Assembly: GCF_022869805.1 (NCBI RefSeq)
Contig: NZ_CP094974.1
Span: 4,712,001-4,776,000, forward strand
From: Halosolutus halophilus
GTDB taxonomy: Archaea; Halobacteriota; Halobacteria; Halobacteriales; Natrialbaceae
Direction of reading: 5' to 3'
Length of the DNA stretch: 64,000 nt
The position numbers and the translations under genes were made by a program. Positions 9,007 to 18,789 of this stretch are shown piece by piece (the stretch's first letter is position 1; every line of letters starts with the position of its first letter). Under the pieces are notes generated by a model that was not told the DNA's origin, did no database searches, and saw only the letters and a program-made list of their open reading frames with translations.

Positions 9007-9351
9007 CTACCAGTCGACGCTCAGCGTCCCGTCACCGTGCGGATCGGGGGCGATCTCTTCGTCGGTGCGCCGATCGACGACGTGGATACAGCCGTCGTCT
9101 TTCTTCGCCGGGCAGACCTCCGCGGCGCGGACGTTGTGGTCGAGGTCCTCCTCGCCGATGAAGTAGGTGGTGGGCTGGGCCATACCCGAGTCGATCGACA
9201 TCTCCCAGGTGTCGCTGACCTCGGCGCACTTGCCCGCGCCGAAGCACCGATTCGCCTCGAAGATGATCTTGTAGGGCTTTTCCTCGATCGGCGGCGCGTC
9301 GGCCGATCCGACGTCGCTGGGATCCTGTATTTCGGCGTCCAGGTCGCTCAT
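9007..9351 (-). CDS. Ferredoxin-like iron-sulfur protein
   Basis: 114 residues, very acidic. Cysteines are arranged as CFGAGKC near residues 41-47 and VCPAKKDDGC near residues 80-89, as in small single-cluster 3Fe-4S or 4Fe-4S ferredoxins that serve oxygenases and P450s. The N-terminal 25 residues are polar and probably unstructured. The cluster type cannot be fixed from sequence alone. Its partner is unknown. It lies just downstream of an SDR gene on the same strand (58-base gap) and might share a transcript with it. Confidence 0.8.
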   Translation of the reverse strand: MSDLDAEIQDPSDVGSADAPPIEEKPYKIIFEANRCFGAGKCAEVSDTWEMSIDSGMAQPTTYFIGEEDLDHNVRAAEVCPAKKDDGCIHVVDRRTDEEIAPDPHGDGTLSVDW

Positions 9352-9409
9352 TACGTACCCCTTCGCGTGCGTCGCCTTTCGCGTTACGGTCGATCGGCGG
9401 TGGCGGCGG

Positions 9410-10384
9410 TCACCGACGTGCTCCGGATTCGGGTTCCGGTCCCGGCTTCGGTCTCGGCAGGTCGTAGGTGACGCCGGTCAGGTCGCTCGAGACGTTCCAC
9501 AGGCGGCGTGCGGTCTCTTCGTCGTAGGATCGGTCCGAAGAGGCCTGTCGTTCGGGCGGGCCGCGCATGTTGAGCAGTCCGCCGGGGCCGTAGTACGCGC
9601 CACCCTCGACGTCCGGCGCGGTCGCGGCGTACAGCGTCGGCAGCGCGCCCTTCTCGGCCGATTGAGCCACCACCGTGTTCATGAGCCACATCGCGGCCTT
9701 CCGGAACCGCTGGCCGTTCTGTTCGGGACCGCGAAACTGGAGGTGCGTGTTCGCGTAGCCCGGATGGACCGCGACGCTCGCGGCGTTCAGGTCCGCGGTG
9801 CGGAACCGGCGCTCGAGTTCGTACGCGAACAGCACGTTCGCCAGTTTCGACTGGGCGTAGGCGTCCCACTCGTCGTACGATCGCTCGCCCTGGAGGTCGT
9901 CGAAGTCGATCTCGCCCCGTTCGTGCATCCCGCTCGAGACGGTGACGATTCGCGACTCCCGCTCGTCGTCGCCCGCCGCGAGTAGGTTCTCGAGCAACAG
10001 GCCCGTGAGCGCGAAGTGACCGAGGTGGTTGACGCCGAACTGGGTCTCGAACCCGTCGTCGGTTTCGGAGCGCGGAATCGCCATGACGCCCGCGTTGTTG
10101 ACCAGGACGTCGAGGGATTCGCCCTCGAGTCGATCCGCGAACGATCGGATCGACTCGAGACTCGCCAGATCGCATTCCACCACGCGGAGGTCGGCGTCGG
10201 GGACGTCGCCACGGATATCGCTGGCCGCGTCCTCGCCGCGGTCGGTGCTCCGGCAGGCCATGATCACTGTCGCGCCGTTGCGCGCCAGTTCCCGCGTCGC
10301 TTCGAGGCCGATCCCGCTATTCGCGCCCGTGACGACGACCGTCCGTCCGTCCTGATCGGGAACGTCGTCTGCCGTCCAGTCCAT
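9410..10384 (-). CDS. Short-chain dehydrogenase/reductase (retinol-dehydrogenase-like)
   Basis: 324 residues. Cofactor motif TGANSGIGLEA, DLASLESIRSF, NNAGVM, the catalytic Ser in TVSSGMHERG and the YAQSK catalytic pair are all present. The extended C-terminal part is like that of the WW-domain oxidoreductase/retinol dehydrogenase branch. Substrate unknown. ATG at 10384 (MDWTADDVPDQDGR) chosen over 10432 because the extra 16 residues carry no family sequence. Confidence 0.88.
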   Translation of the reverse strand: MDWTADDVPDQDGRTVVVTGANSGIGLEATRELARNGATVIMACRSTDRGEDAASDIRGDVPDADLRVVECDLASLESIRSFADRLEGESLDVLVNNAGVMAIPRSETDDGFETQFGVNHLGHFALTGLLLENLLAAGDDERESRIVTVSSGMHERGEIDFDDLQGERSYDEWDAYAQSKLANVLFAYELERRFRTADLNAASVAVHPGYANTHLQFRGPEQNGQRFRKAAMWLMNTVVAQSAEKGALPTLYAATAPDVEGGAYYGPGGLLNMRGPPERQASSDRSYDEETARRLWNVSSDLTGVTYDLPRPKPGPEPESGARR

Positions 10385-10456
10385 ACGATCGCCTCGTTCG
10401 CTCGGCGCTAAACGAATGGGGTATCCCCCCACGCTCGCCGGCTCCGCGGTGGGACG

Positions 10457-13400
10457 CTACCGATCGTCGCTCGCGGGAAGCGTGAACGAGAACGTCGCCC
10501 CCTCGCCGGGTTCGGACTCGACCCAGATGTCGCCGCCGTGGCGCTCGACGATGCGCTCGCAGAGGGCCAGCCCGATGCCCGTCCCCTCGTACTCCTCGCG
10601 GCTGTGGAGCCGATCGAAGATGGTGAACACCCGGTCCTGATCGGCCGGATCGATCCCGATCCCCTCGTCGCGGACCGAGATGACCCACTTCCCGCCCCGT
10701 CGATCGGCACCGACGTGAACGCGCGGCGGCTCGTCGCCGCTGTACGCGATCGCGTTCGACAGGAGATTCTGTACGACCTGGCGTAACTGACTGGCGTCGC
10801 CCTCGACGCGTGGCAGTTCCGCCGTCGTGATCTCGGCGTCGCTCTCGTCGATACGGAACTGCAGGTCCGCGAGCACCTCGTCGACGACGGCGTCCAGGTC
10901 GACCGGTTCGAACGGATCGCCTCGCGTCTCGACCCGCGAGTACTCGAGGAGTCCGTCGATCATCTCGCGCATCCGATCGGCACCGTCGACGGCGAACTCG
11001 AGGAACTCCTCGCCGTCCTCGTCGAAGGCGTCGCCGTACCGGTTCTCGAGCAACCGGAGGTAGCTCGTGACCATCCGGAGCGGTTCCTGCAGGTCGTGCG
11101 AGGCGGCGTAGGCGAACTGCTCGAGCCGCTCGTTCGACTCTTCGAGTTTGCGCTGGTACTCCCGCCGTTCGGTGTCGTCCTGGACCACGAGCATGCCGGC
11201 GAAAATTTCGCCGTCTGCGTTCCTGACGGGGAGGGTGTGAGCGTGCAGATACCGGTCGGCGAACCCGAGCTCGAACGAGTTCTCTTCGCCCTCGAGCGCG
11301 GCGTGGAAGTACGGTTCGATCTCCGCGAGCAACTCGTCCGAGTGAATCTCGGAGATGCGTCTCCCGATCCGATCTTCCGGTGAGAGGCCGAGCGTATCCA
11401 GGAGCTGTCCGCCGACCGCGGTGTATCGCAGGTCGTCGTCGAACATGCCGACCGACCCGTTCGGGAAGTTCTCGACGAGCGTCCGGTACCGGCGCTCGCT
11501 CTCCTCGATCCGTCGTTCGCGCGCCTTCCGTTCGCTGATATCCCGGACCACGCCGACCCGATACCACGTGCTGTCGTCCCCGGGAACCGTCGCGAAGGTC
11601 GCCTCGACGGGGAGGCGATCGCCGTCCGCCGTCCGGAGTTCGGCCTCCATCGTCGGCCGATCGACGCGTCCCTCCACCGTGGCCGTCTGCAGTTCTTCGA
11701 CTCGGTCGACGACGTCGTCGTCGACGACGATGGAGACGTCGGCACCGACGAGTTCCTCGGGGGTGTAGCCGAGCATCTCCGCGTACGTTTCGTTGACCAT
11801 CGTGAACCGGCCGTCAGCGTCGACGACGTAGACCCCGTCGTTGACCACTTCGACGATCGTTTCGTATCGCTCGAGGTGCGTCTTGCGCTCGCGCAGTTCG
11901 CGTTCGCGGTCCTTCTGCTCGCTGATGTCCTGGACCATGATCATCCCCCCGGAGATTTCGCCCTCGTCGTCCGTGACGGGGACCGTGTACGCCATCCAGT
12001 CCTGTCCGTGCAACTCCATCTCGAAGGCGTTCGTCTCGCCCTCCAGGGCGGCCCTGAACTTCGGTTCCAGTCGATCCGCCAGGTCCGGCGGATAGCGCTC
12101 CCGGAGGGTCTTGCCGACGACTGACTCCGTCGAGTCCTCGATGTCGTCGAAGGCCCTGCCGCCCGCGACCTGGTATCGCAGATCCTCGTCGAACAGTCCC
12201 ACCGCACCGTTCGGGAAGTGGTCGATCAGCGTCCGATAGCGCCGTTCCGACTCCTCGAGTTGGCGCTGGATTTCCGTGCGCTCCGTGACGTCCTGGGACA
12301 TCCCCAGCGCGGCGAATACCTCGCCGTCGTCGTCGCGAACCGGGACGACCTGGAAGTCGTAGACGCGACCGTTGGACGTCGTCTCGAACTCGCTCGACTC
12401 CCCGTCCAGCGCGGCCTCGTAGCGCGGGCCGAGTTCGTCCGCCAACCCCGACGGCAGGGCGTCCCGGATCGGTTTCCCCTCGACTTCTTCGGTAGTGACG
12501 CCGGCCACGTCCACGGGATCGCCGCCGACAGTCCGGTACCGAAGGTCCTCGTCGACGAGGGCGACGGCACCGTTCGGGAAGTTTTCGACCAGCGTTCGGT
12601 ACCGTTGCTCGGACTCCTCGAGTTCGGATTCCAGGCGCTTGCGCTCGGTCACGTCGGCGACGATCCCCTCGAGTTCGACGAGATTGCCCGCGTCGTCGAA
12701 GACGCCTCGGCCGTAGTCCCTGACCCACCGCTGGTCGCCGTCGGCAGTCTCGATGCGGTAGGTTTCGGAGAACGTCTCGCCCTCGCCCGCCTCCCGCTGG
12801 ATCGTTTCCCACAGCTTCTGGCAGTCCGCCTGCACCATGACGTCCGTACCCCAGCTGACGTCGCCGCGCTCGATGGCTTCGGGATCGTAGCCGGTTAACT
12901 CGTCGCAGGCGTCGCTGACGAACTCCATCGGCCAGCCGCGTTCGTTCCGGCAGCGATAGACCATCCCGGGAACGTTGTCCATCAGCCTCGAGAGACGGCG
13001 CTCCCGTTCCCTGCGCTCGGTAATGTCGCGATCCGAGACGACGACCGAGACGACGTCCCCCTCGTCGTCCGTGACGGGCCTGAAGACGCCGTTCAGGGTG
13101 TACCGCTGGCCGTCCGGCCGCGTGAGGTCCGCTTCGAAGTCCACGTACTCGCCGTCGGCGGCTCGTTCGGTCCACCGCTCGACGTCGGCCCGGACCTCGT
13201 CGCCGGTCCCCCACCACGGGGTCTCCCAGAACGGCTCGCCGGTCACGTCCTCGAGGTCGGCGTCGACGTACTCCATCGCCGTCCCGTTGATGTCGAGCAC
13301 CGTCCCGTCGGGCTCGAGCAGGCCGACGAGGATGTTCGGGTCCTCGAATATCGCCTCGAAGCGCCGCTCCTGTCGTTTGCGTTCACGTTCGAGTTCGCGT

Positions 13401-13930
13401 CGCTCCCGCTCGTTTTCGATGGCGGATGCGAGGAGGTTCGCGACGTGCCGGACGAACGTGGCCTCGGACCCGGTAAACTCCCGCTGTTCGGTCGTATACG
13501 CTCCCACTACGCCCCACGGGTCGTCGATCGAGCCGATACGGACGCTGACACCGCTGACGACGTCGTGATCGGTGAGTAATTCGGGGGCGGAGAACCGATC
13601 GTCCGCCCGCACGTCGTCGACGAGGACCGGCTCGCCGGTACGGAGCGTGTCCCCCGTCTGCGAACCCCGGTCGGTCGGGACCGTCGTCTCCCCGACGAGT
13701 CCGGCCTGCCAGCCGACGCCACGTCTGAGAACGCCCTCGTCCTCGCCTGGCACAAGTTCGAGCACGCCGCAGTACTCGGTGTCCAGCGTCTCCGCGACGG
13801 CCGCCGTGGCATCGTGCAGCAGCTGGTCGAGATCGTCGGTCTCCAGGGCCTGCTGGCCGAGTTCTGAGACGACCTCCTGCCGTCTGATCCGGGTGTGGTG
13901 TGTTGCATCAGTGGGCGAAGACGATCCCAT
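10457..13930 (-). CDS. Soluble sensor histidine kinase: GAF, six PAS, HisKA, HATPase
   Basis: 1157 residues with no membrane helix, so a cytoplasmic sensor. Order: GAF-like domain (about 20-170), PAS domains starting near residues 190, 317, 447, 568, 693 and 820, HisKA with phospho-acceptor His in SHDLQEPLRM (about 945), and HATPase with N-box QNLLSNAIAYSG (about 1053), RDEGIGIDP and GTGIGLALCERIVERHGG. PAS 3, 4 and 6 are close copies with ENFPNGAV/DHFPNGAV/ENFPNGSV cores. No response regulator is next to it, as is usual for haloarchaeal orphan kinases. ATG at 13930; a GTG three codons earlier is also possible. Confidence 0.93.
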   Translation of the reverse strand: MGSSSPTDATHHTRIRRQEVVSELGQQALETDDLDQLLHDATAAVAETLDTEYCGVLELVPGEDEGVLRRGVGWQAGLVGETTVPTDRGSQTGDTLRTGEPVLVDDVRADDRFSAPELLTDHDVVSGVSVRIGSIDDPWGVVGAYTTEQREFTGSEATFVRHVANLLASAIENERERRELERERKRQERRFEAIFEDPNILVGLLEPDGTVLDINGTAMEYVDADLEDVTGEPFWETPWWGTGDEVRADVERWTERAADGEYVDFEADLTRPDGQRYTLNGVFRPVTDDEGDVVSVVVSDRDITERRERERRLSRLMDNVPGMVYRCRNERGWPMEFVSDACDELTGYDPEAIERGDVSWGTDVMVQADCQKLWETIQREAGEGETFSETYRIETADGDQRWVRDYGRGVFDDAGNLVELEGIVADVTERKRLESELEESEQRYRTLVENFPNGAVALVDEDLRYRTVGGDPVDVAGVTTEEVEGKPIRDALPSGLADELGPRYEAALDGESSEFETTSNGRVYDFQVVPVRDDDGEVFAALGMSQDVTERTEIQRQLEESERRYRTLIDHFPNGAVGLFDEDLRYQVAGGRAFDDIEDSTESVVGKTLRERYPPDLADRLEPKFRAALEGETNAFEMELHGQDWMAYTVPVTDDEGEISGGMIMVQDISEQKDRERELRERKTHLERYETIVEVVNDGVYVVDADGRFTMVNETYAEMLGYTPEELVGADVSIVVDDDVVDRVEELQTATVEGRVDRPTMEAELRTADGDRLPVEATFATVPGDDSTWYRVGVVRDISERKARERRIEESERRYRTLVENFPNGSVGMFDDDLRYTAVGGQLLDTLGLSPEDRIGRRISEIHSDELLAEIEPYFHAALEGEENSFELGFADRYLHAHTLPVRNADGEIFAGMLVVQDDTERREYQRKLEESNERLEQFAYAASHDLQEPLRMVTSYLRLLENRYGDAFDEDGEEFLEFAVDGADRMREMIDGLLEYSRVETRGDPFEPVDLDAVVDEVLADLQFRIDESDAEITTAELPRVEGDASQLRQVVQNLLSNAIAYSGDEPPRVHVGADRRGGKWVISVRDEGIGIDPADQDRVFTIFDRLHSREEYEGTGIGLALCERIVERHGGDIWVESEPGEGATFSFTLPASDDR

Positions 13931-14085
13931 TCTAGCCACACACAGCGGTGCATGCGATAAAAGATCTCGGTCCGCTCCAGCCTCGAACCGCCGTCAGCGA
14001 CCGGACGGGGCCGATCGCCAGTCCGGACGGACCGCGGCCGCGATCGGGTACTCGGAGTCGATCGACGTCGATTCGTTCCCGCGCC

Positions 14086-14604
14086 TCACTCGTAGTCGAC
14101 CGACACCGACTCGAGCACGACCTCCTCTCGTGGCTGATCGTTCGGGTCGGTATCGACGCTGCCGATCTCCCGGACGACGTCCATTCCGTCGACGACCTTT
14201 CCGAAGACGGAGTGACGATCGTCGAGGTGGGGCTGGGCGTCGAGCGTGATGAAGAACTGCGAGCCGTTGGTGTCGGGGCCGGAGTTGGCCATGCTCAGGA
14301 TCCCCTCGTCGTCGTGGCGCAGTTCGGGGTGGAACTCGTCGTCGAACTCGTAGCCGGGGCCGCCGCGACCGGTTTCGGTCGGGTCGCCGCCCTGGATCAT
14401 GAAGCCCTCGATGACGCGGTGGAACGCGACGTCGTCGTACAGCGGTTCGCCCTCGACTTCCTCGCCCGTCTCGGGGTCGGTCCAGGTCTTGCCGCCGGTC
14501 GCGAGGCCGACGAAGTTGTCGACGGTTCGCGGCGCGCGTTCGTCGTAGAGTTCGACCTCGATGTCGCCCCTGTTGGTGTGCAGGGTCGCAGTAACGTCTC
14601 CCAT
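14086..14604 (-). CDS. Cyclophilin-type peptidyl-prolyl isomerase
   Basis: 172 residues; speeds cis-trans isomerisation of proline bonds in the cytoplasm. Cyclophilin landmarks: the active-site stretch [16 protein letters not shown] (Arg and Phe in FHRVI), [27 protein letters not shown] and [14 protein letters not shown]. The insert [15 protein letters not shown] is common to haloarchaeal members. ATG at 14604 matches the conserved start. Confidence 0.95.
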   Translation of the reverse strand: MGDVTATLHTNRGDIEVELYDERAPRTVDNFVGLATGGKTWTDPETGEEVEGEPLYDDVAFHRVIEGFMIQGGDPTETGRGGPGYEFDDEFHPELRHDDEGILSMANSGPDTNGSQFFITLDAQPHLDDRHSVFGKVVDGMDVVREIGSVDTDPNDQPREEVVLESVSVDYE

Positions 14605-14763
14605 ACTCTCGGTGACGGCGGGCCGACGGAAAACAATAGTGGTCTCGGACCACCCCTTCCGGAACCCCTCACGTTCGCCCGTCGCCGGATCGTCTCCGCG
14701 ACGATCGCCCCGCCGGCCGTCGCCTCCCGCAGGTACATACCGCGGGAGGTGGTACGCCCGGCC

Positions 14764-15741
14764 ATGACCGCCGGGACCCACACCGCCGAGTCGGTGACGC
14801 TCGCGAGGCTCCCCTCCGGCGTCGAGATTACGACCACGGTCCACACCTATCGCGGGGCGGAGGACGGGCCGACGCTCTACGTGCAGGCGGCCCAGCACGG
14901 CCGCGAGATCAACGGGACCGAGACCCTCCGCCGGTTTCACGATCGCCTCTCCCTGCGATCGCTGTCCGGAACGATCATCGCCGTCCCCGTCACGAACCCG
15001 CTGACGTTCGATCGGGTCTCCTACACGACGCCCGAGCAACTCGACAGCGTCAACCCGAACATGAACCGGGTCTGGCCGGGGGACCCCGAGGGGAGCCTCC
15101 ACCAGCGGATGGCCGCCCGCCTCTGGGAGTACGTCGAACGGGCCGACGCCGTCGTCGACCTTCACACGGGCAGTCCGAACATGCTCCCCCACGTGGTCTA
15201 CCTCGAGGGTGACGAGCGCTCGCGCGACCTCGCGGCGGCGTTCGGGACCGACCTCCTGCTCTCCGAGCAGGCCGACGACGACGCTACGGACGAGTGGCAC
15301 CGCCGGGGATTCGACGGCAAACTCCGCGTCGCCGCTGTCAACGAAGGAATCCCCTCGATCACGCCGGAACTCGCCTACAACAAGCAGATCGTCGAGGACG
15401 TCGTCGAGACGGGCGTCGAGGGACTATTCGACGTCTGCCGGTCGCTCGACATGCTCCGCGGCGAGGTCGCCGATCGGGACCAGACGATCGCTCGGAACCA
15501 CCTGGGACAGGTGACCGCGAACCGTTCCGGCCTCTTCCGCCCGAGGCCGTCGCTCGAGGTCGGCCAGTTCGTGCCGGACGGCGCGGATCTCGGGACGCTC
15601 TACGATCCGACGACCTACGAGGAGCTACAGGTGGCGACGGCCGATCGAGACGGGTTGTGCTACGCGCTCACGAGGGAGGCGACGGTCACGGCTGGCGATC
15701 AACTCGCGAGCATCGCGCTCGTTCGAACGGAACCCGAATAG
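14764..15741 (+). CDS. Succinylglutamate desuccinylase/aspartoacylase-family zinc hydrolase
   Basis: 325 residues of the M14-like AspA/AstE superfamily, which cleave N-acyl or peptide-like bonds with one zinc ion. Zinc-binding HxxE appears in [13 protein letters not shown] (about residues 46-49) and the third ligand in [16 protein letters not shown] and [10 protein letters not shown] are typical substrate-pocket sequences, and ITPEL near residue 200 holds the likely catalytic Glu. The C-terminal beta domain ([15 protein letters not shown]) is like those of AstE-like deacylases. Substrate unknown. Divergent from the cyclophilin gene. Confidence 0.87.
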   Translation: MTAGTHTAESVTLARLPSGVEITTTVHTYRGAEDGPTLYVQAAQHGREINGTETLRRFHDRLSLRSLSGTIIAVPVTNPLTFDRVSYTTPEQLDSVNPNMNRVWPGDPEGSLHQRMAARLWEYVERADAVVDLHTGSPNMLPHVVYLEGDERSRDLAAAFGTDLLLSEQADDDATDEWHRRGFDGKLRVAAVNEGIPSITPELAYNKQIVEDVVETGVEGLFDVCRSLDMLRGEVADRDQTIARNHLGQVTANRSGLFRPRPSLEVGQFVPDGADLGTLYDPTTYEELQVATADRDGLCYALTREATVTAGDQLASIALVRTEPE

Positions 15742-15840
15742 GGCGTTTCCGGACAGGTGGTCACGGAGGAGACGCCCTCGGACGGAAAATCGCGAAGGCG
15801 ACGGCCTCCGACCGGAACCGAGGACGCGGGTTCGACCGAC

Positions 15841-16503
15841 TCAGTCGGCCACCAGGTCGGCGACCTCGTGGAGCGTCGACACCTCGTAGGTCGGCGGGGT
15901 CGAGAGCGTCGCCTCGCTGCGGTGTGATCGGCGGACGAAGACTGAGTCGAGCCCCGCCCGGTGGGCCGCGATCACGTCGCTCTCGCTGTCGCCGACGTAG
16001 AGCGCCGATTCGGCGTCGAGATCGGCGAGCGCCCGTTCGAGGTAGTGCGGGTTCGGTTTCTTCAACTCGAGGCTCTCGATCGTCTTGGGACGACCGTAGT
16101 AGGTCTCGAACAGCGGCTTCAGGTCGAAAAACTCCAGGACGAACTCGATCGTGCTGTGGTGGTTGTTGCTCACGATCCCGAAGCGGTGGTCGAGATCCGT
16201 AATCGCCGTCACGTCCTCGTACCGCGCTCGAGAACCGGCACGGAACTGCTCGAACTGCGATCGCTCGTCCTGTCGCTCGCGTGCCTTCCAGAGCGCCGTC
16301 ACGTCGAGGTCGTACGTCGTACAGATCTCGCGAAGTCGATCGACGGTCACACCGGCGACGATATCGTCGACGTCCCGCTGGTCCGGGTCGTCGACGCCGA
16401 CCTCGCGGAACGCGGCCCGGGCCGCCTCGGCCTGGATTTCGAACGCAGGCGGTTCGACCAGAACCCCATCGCTGTCGAACAGGACGGAATCGTACGGTGT
16501 CAC
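15841..16503 (-). CDS. HAD-superfamily hydrolase (phosphoglycolate-phosphatase-like)
   Basis: 220 residues. Motif I is FDSDGVLVEP, unusual in having Ser between the two Asp residues; the nucleophile and acid/base Asp are kept. Motif II is IVSNNH, motif III Lys lies in ELKKPNPHYLE, and motif IV is YVGDSESDVIAAHRAG. The cap is the helical type used by phosphoglycolate or beta-phosphoglucomutase relatives. Substrate not determinable. It starts with GTG at 16503. Confidence 0.86.
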   Translation of the reverse strand: MTPYDSVLFDSDGVLVEPPAFEIQAEAARAAFREVGVDDPDQRDVDDIVAGVTVDRLREICTTYDLDVTALWKARERQDERSQFEQFRAGSRARYEDVTAITDLDHRFGIVSNNHHSTIEFVLEFFDLKPLFETYYGRPKTIESLELKKPNPHYLERALADLDAESALYVGDSESDVIAAHRAGLDSVFVRRSHRSEATLSTPPTYEVSTLHEVADLVAD

Positions 16504-16591
16504 TCGTCGAGAGTATTCAGAAGAGAACCATAGTCGTTATGATAGAACGCGGTTCCGTCGGCCGCTCCTCGTCGAAACGCTGTCCGTCCGA

Positions 16592-17353
16592 TCAGCAGGT
16601 CGAGTAGCCGCCGTCGACCACCAGACCGTGGCCGCTGACGAACGAGGCCTCCTCGCTGGCGAGGAACAGGATGGCGTCGGCGATCTCTTCGGCTTCGCCC
16701 AGGCGTTTGAGCGGGTAGTCCTCGGCCATCGCCTCGCGGGCGGCCTCGGGGTCGTCCTGGGTTGCCAGGTACTGTTCGAGCAGCGACGTGTCGGTGAAGC
16801 CGGGACAGACGGTGTTTGCTCGCACACCGTAGGGACCCGCCTCGGCGGCGATCGCGCGGGTCAGGTTCAGCACCGCGCCCTTGCTCAGCGAGTAGGCCGC
16901 CTGCTTGGGCAGGCCGAGAATGCTCGCCAGCGAGCCGACGTTGACGATCGAGCCGTGGCCCTGCTCTTTCATGTGCGGGAGGGCGGCGTGACAGCCGTTC
17001 CAGACGCCCTTGACGTTGACGTCGATGACGAAGTCCCGCATCGAGTCGTCGGTGTCCTCCAGGCGGGCCGAGGGGTGGCCGGTCCCCGCGTTGTTGACGA
17101 TGATATCGAGGCCGTACTCCTCGGCGACCGTGTCCACGACCGCGTGGAACCCCTCGCTGTCGGTGACGTCGAGGTCGTAGAACTCCGCCTCCGCCCCCGA
17201 TTCCTGGAGGCTCTCGGTAACCGCCTGGCCGCCGTCGCTGTCGATGTCCGTCACGATCACCCGTGCGCCTTCGTCGGCGAACCGTTCGGCCGTCGCCTTC
17301 CCGATGCCCGACGCCGCACCCGTGATGAGCGCTGTCTCGTTATCGAGTCGCAT
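16592..17353 (-). CDS. Short-chain dehydrogenase/reductase (FabG-like)
   Basis: 253 residues, classical SDR. TGAASGIGKAT binds the cofactor, and IVTDIDSDGG with Asp at the end of the second strand suggests NAD preference. NNAGTG, the catalytic Ser in NVGSLAS, YSLSK and the PGFTDT segment follow, ending with FVSGHGLVVDGGYSTC. Substrate unknown. A GGAGGT sequence lies directly before the ATG and AATTTATG about 30 bases upstream could be its TATA box. Confidence 0.9.
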   Translation of the reverse strand: MRLDNETALITGAASGIGKATAERFADEGARVIVTDIDSDGGQAVTESLQESGAEAEFYDLDVTDSEGFHAVVDTVAEEYGLDIIVNNAGTGHPSARLEDTDDSMRDFVIDVNVKGVWNGCHAALPHMKEQGHGSIVNVGSLASILGLPKQAAYSLSKGAVLNLTRAIAAEAGPYGVRANTVCPGFTDTSLLEQYLATQDDPEAAREAMAEDYPLKRLGEAEEIADAILFLASEEASFVSGHGLVVDGGYSTC

Positions 17354-17583
17354 ACCTCCGCAATCGGACGACCGCTACATAAATTCGTTCATGATTTTGG
17401 CGATCAATGGTGCCGATGTTTGGATAGGTACCTTTCCAGGAAAACAGTGGTAAGTGAAGATGGCCTCATCACCTTAACTGACAACATCTTCGGGATGCGG
17501 AATTCTGGATCGGAGACGACCGATACCAACGTGCGATCGAGGCTGTTGACGAAACTGACGGCGAGTGAATCTGCGAGAGGGTT

Positions 17584-18702
17584 TCAGTACTCGCGCAGGT
17601 CTTTGAGCACCGCCTGGGCACTGCCGTCCGCGATAGCGTCACGAGCCTGTTCGAGTCCATTCTCCAGGCTATCGACGTCTTGACGGGCGTACATCCGGAA
17701 CGCGCCGTTGAGCGCGATCGCGTCGGCGAACCGGTCGTCGCGCTCGCCGGCGAGTACCTCCTCGGTGATCGACGCGGAGTCGGCCGTGACGTCGTCCACC
17801 GCGAGATCCTCGCTCTCCATCTCCATGCCGTAGGTGGCGGTCTCGATCTCGTAGTCCTCCAGTTCGTCGCCTGCTCGCGGCTCGTCGCCGCTCGCATCGT
17901 CCGAGGCGCTACGCGCCTCGCTCTCGTTCCACTCGGCGACCTTCGTGTACCCGGGTCGGACGTCGTCGTAGCCTTCCATTCCCTGGAAGAAGATCGCGCG
18001 CGAATAGCCGAGTTCCGCGCTCTCGACCATGAGGTCGGTCATCTTCTTCGCGAACGCGAGGTGATAGAACGAGCCGAGGTGGACGTCGGCGTTCGCGGGG
18101 TTGGCGACCGTCTCGATCGTGTTGACGAACGTGCGCACGCCCATCTGGTCGCGCCGATCGTAGAGGTCGTGGATACCGGGGTTGAACGCGGGCTGGTAGT
18201 AGAATCCGAACCCGGTCTCGTCGACCATGTCCGCGCTCTCCGCGGGCGTGAGGTCCGTCCGGACGCCGAGTTCGTCGAGGACGTGTTTGTACGCCGTGGC
18301 CTTCTGAGTCGGGACGCGATCGCCGGAGTGGACGACGACGGGCGTGCCCGCGGCGGCGGCGACGAGGCCGGCCCCGACGCCGAGCAGGGCGGAGGTGTGT
18401 TTGCCGTCGTAGTTCGCGCCGCAGTCGATCGGGTCGCAGTCGGGTTCGGCGGTGACGACCGACTCCTCGCGCATGACGTCGGTGTAGGCCGCCAGTTCCT
18501 CGGGGGTGTTTCGCTTCCAGCGGTTGGCCAGCCAGAAGGCACCGAGGGTCGTTTCGTCGGGTTCGCCCGCGAAGATGCGCTGCATCGCTTCGCGGGCCTG
18601 CTCGCGGGTCATGTCGTCGGCGGACTTCGGGCCGGAGCCGACGACCGCGGTCATCAGCCGCTTGAGCGGCCACTCGCCGAACTCCTGGGATGCCTGAGCC
18701 AT
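17584..18702 (-). CDS. TrpD-like glycosyltransferase family 3 (anthranilate phosphoribosyltransferase homologue)
   Basis: 372 residues. The helical N-terminal domain (FGEWPLKRLMTAVVGSGP, DETTLGAFWLANRWK) and the PRPP-type domain (YDGKHTSALLGVGAGLVAAA, VVVHSGDRVPTQKA) place it in the TrpD/nucleoside-phosphorylase fold. The GTGGD and GNRS signatures of true TrpD are absent, so it is better seen as a TrpD2-like paralogue of unknown substrate. A low-complexity acidic insert (about residues 258-285) is coded partly by a perfect palindrome. ATG at 18702 chosen; upstream codons do not match the fold. Confidence 0.8.
   Translation of the reverse strand: MAQASQEFGEWPLKRLMTAVVGSGPKSADDMTREQAREAMQRIFAGEPDETTLGAFWLANRWKRNTPEELAAYTDVMREESVVTAEPDCDPIDCGANYDGKHTSALLGVGAGLVAAAAGTPVVVHSGDRVPTQKATAYKHVLDELGVRTDLTPAESADMVDETGFGFYYQPAFNPGIHDLYDRRDQMGVRTFVNTIETVANPANADVHLGSFYHLAFAKKMTDLMVESAELGYSRAIFFQGMEGYDDVRPGYTKVAEWNESEARSASDDASGDEPRAGDELEDYEIETATYGMEMESEDLAVDDVTADSASITEEVLAGERDDRFADAIALNGAFRMYARQDVDSLENGLEQARDAIADGSAQAVLKDLREY
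17902..17920. repeat. In-frame palindrome inside the TrpD-like gene
   Basis: CGAGGCGC-TAC-GCGCCTCG, 8-base perfect arms and 3-base loop, coding for about residues 261-267. The arms are identical to those at 2214-2232 in nadB. Next to it the coding strand has an imperfect 17-base direct repeat around GGCGACGA, so the whole insert looks built from short repeats. Confidence 0.7.
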
Positions 18703-18789
18703 GTCCGAGGGTTCGGAGGGGCCGTGCAAAAGCGTCCCGCTTCCGGCCTCTTCTCCCCCCATCAAATGGGGTGACGCGGCGAGAGCTCC

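Noticed and set aside
9007-9351. The missing PaaE electron donor
   Set aside because: It is a small ferredoxin without flavin or NAD domains and lies 28 kb away; only a possible alternative carrier.
17584-18702. True anthranilate phosphoribosyltransferase (TrpD)
   Set aside because: The GTGGD and GNRS signatures are missing and there are no other trp genes nearby; kept as TrpD-like.
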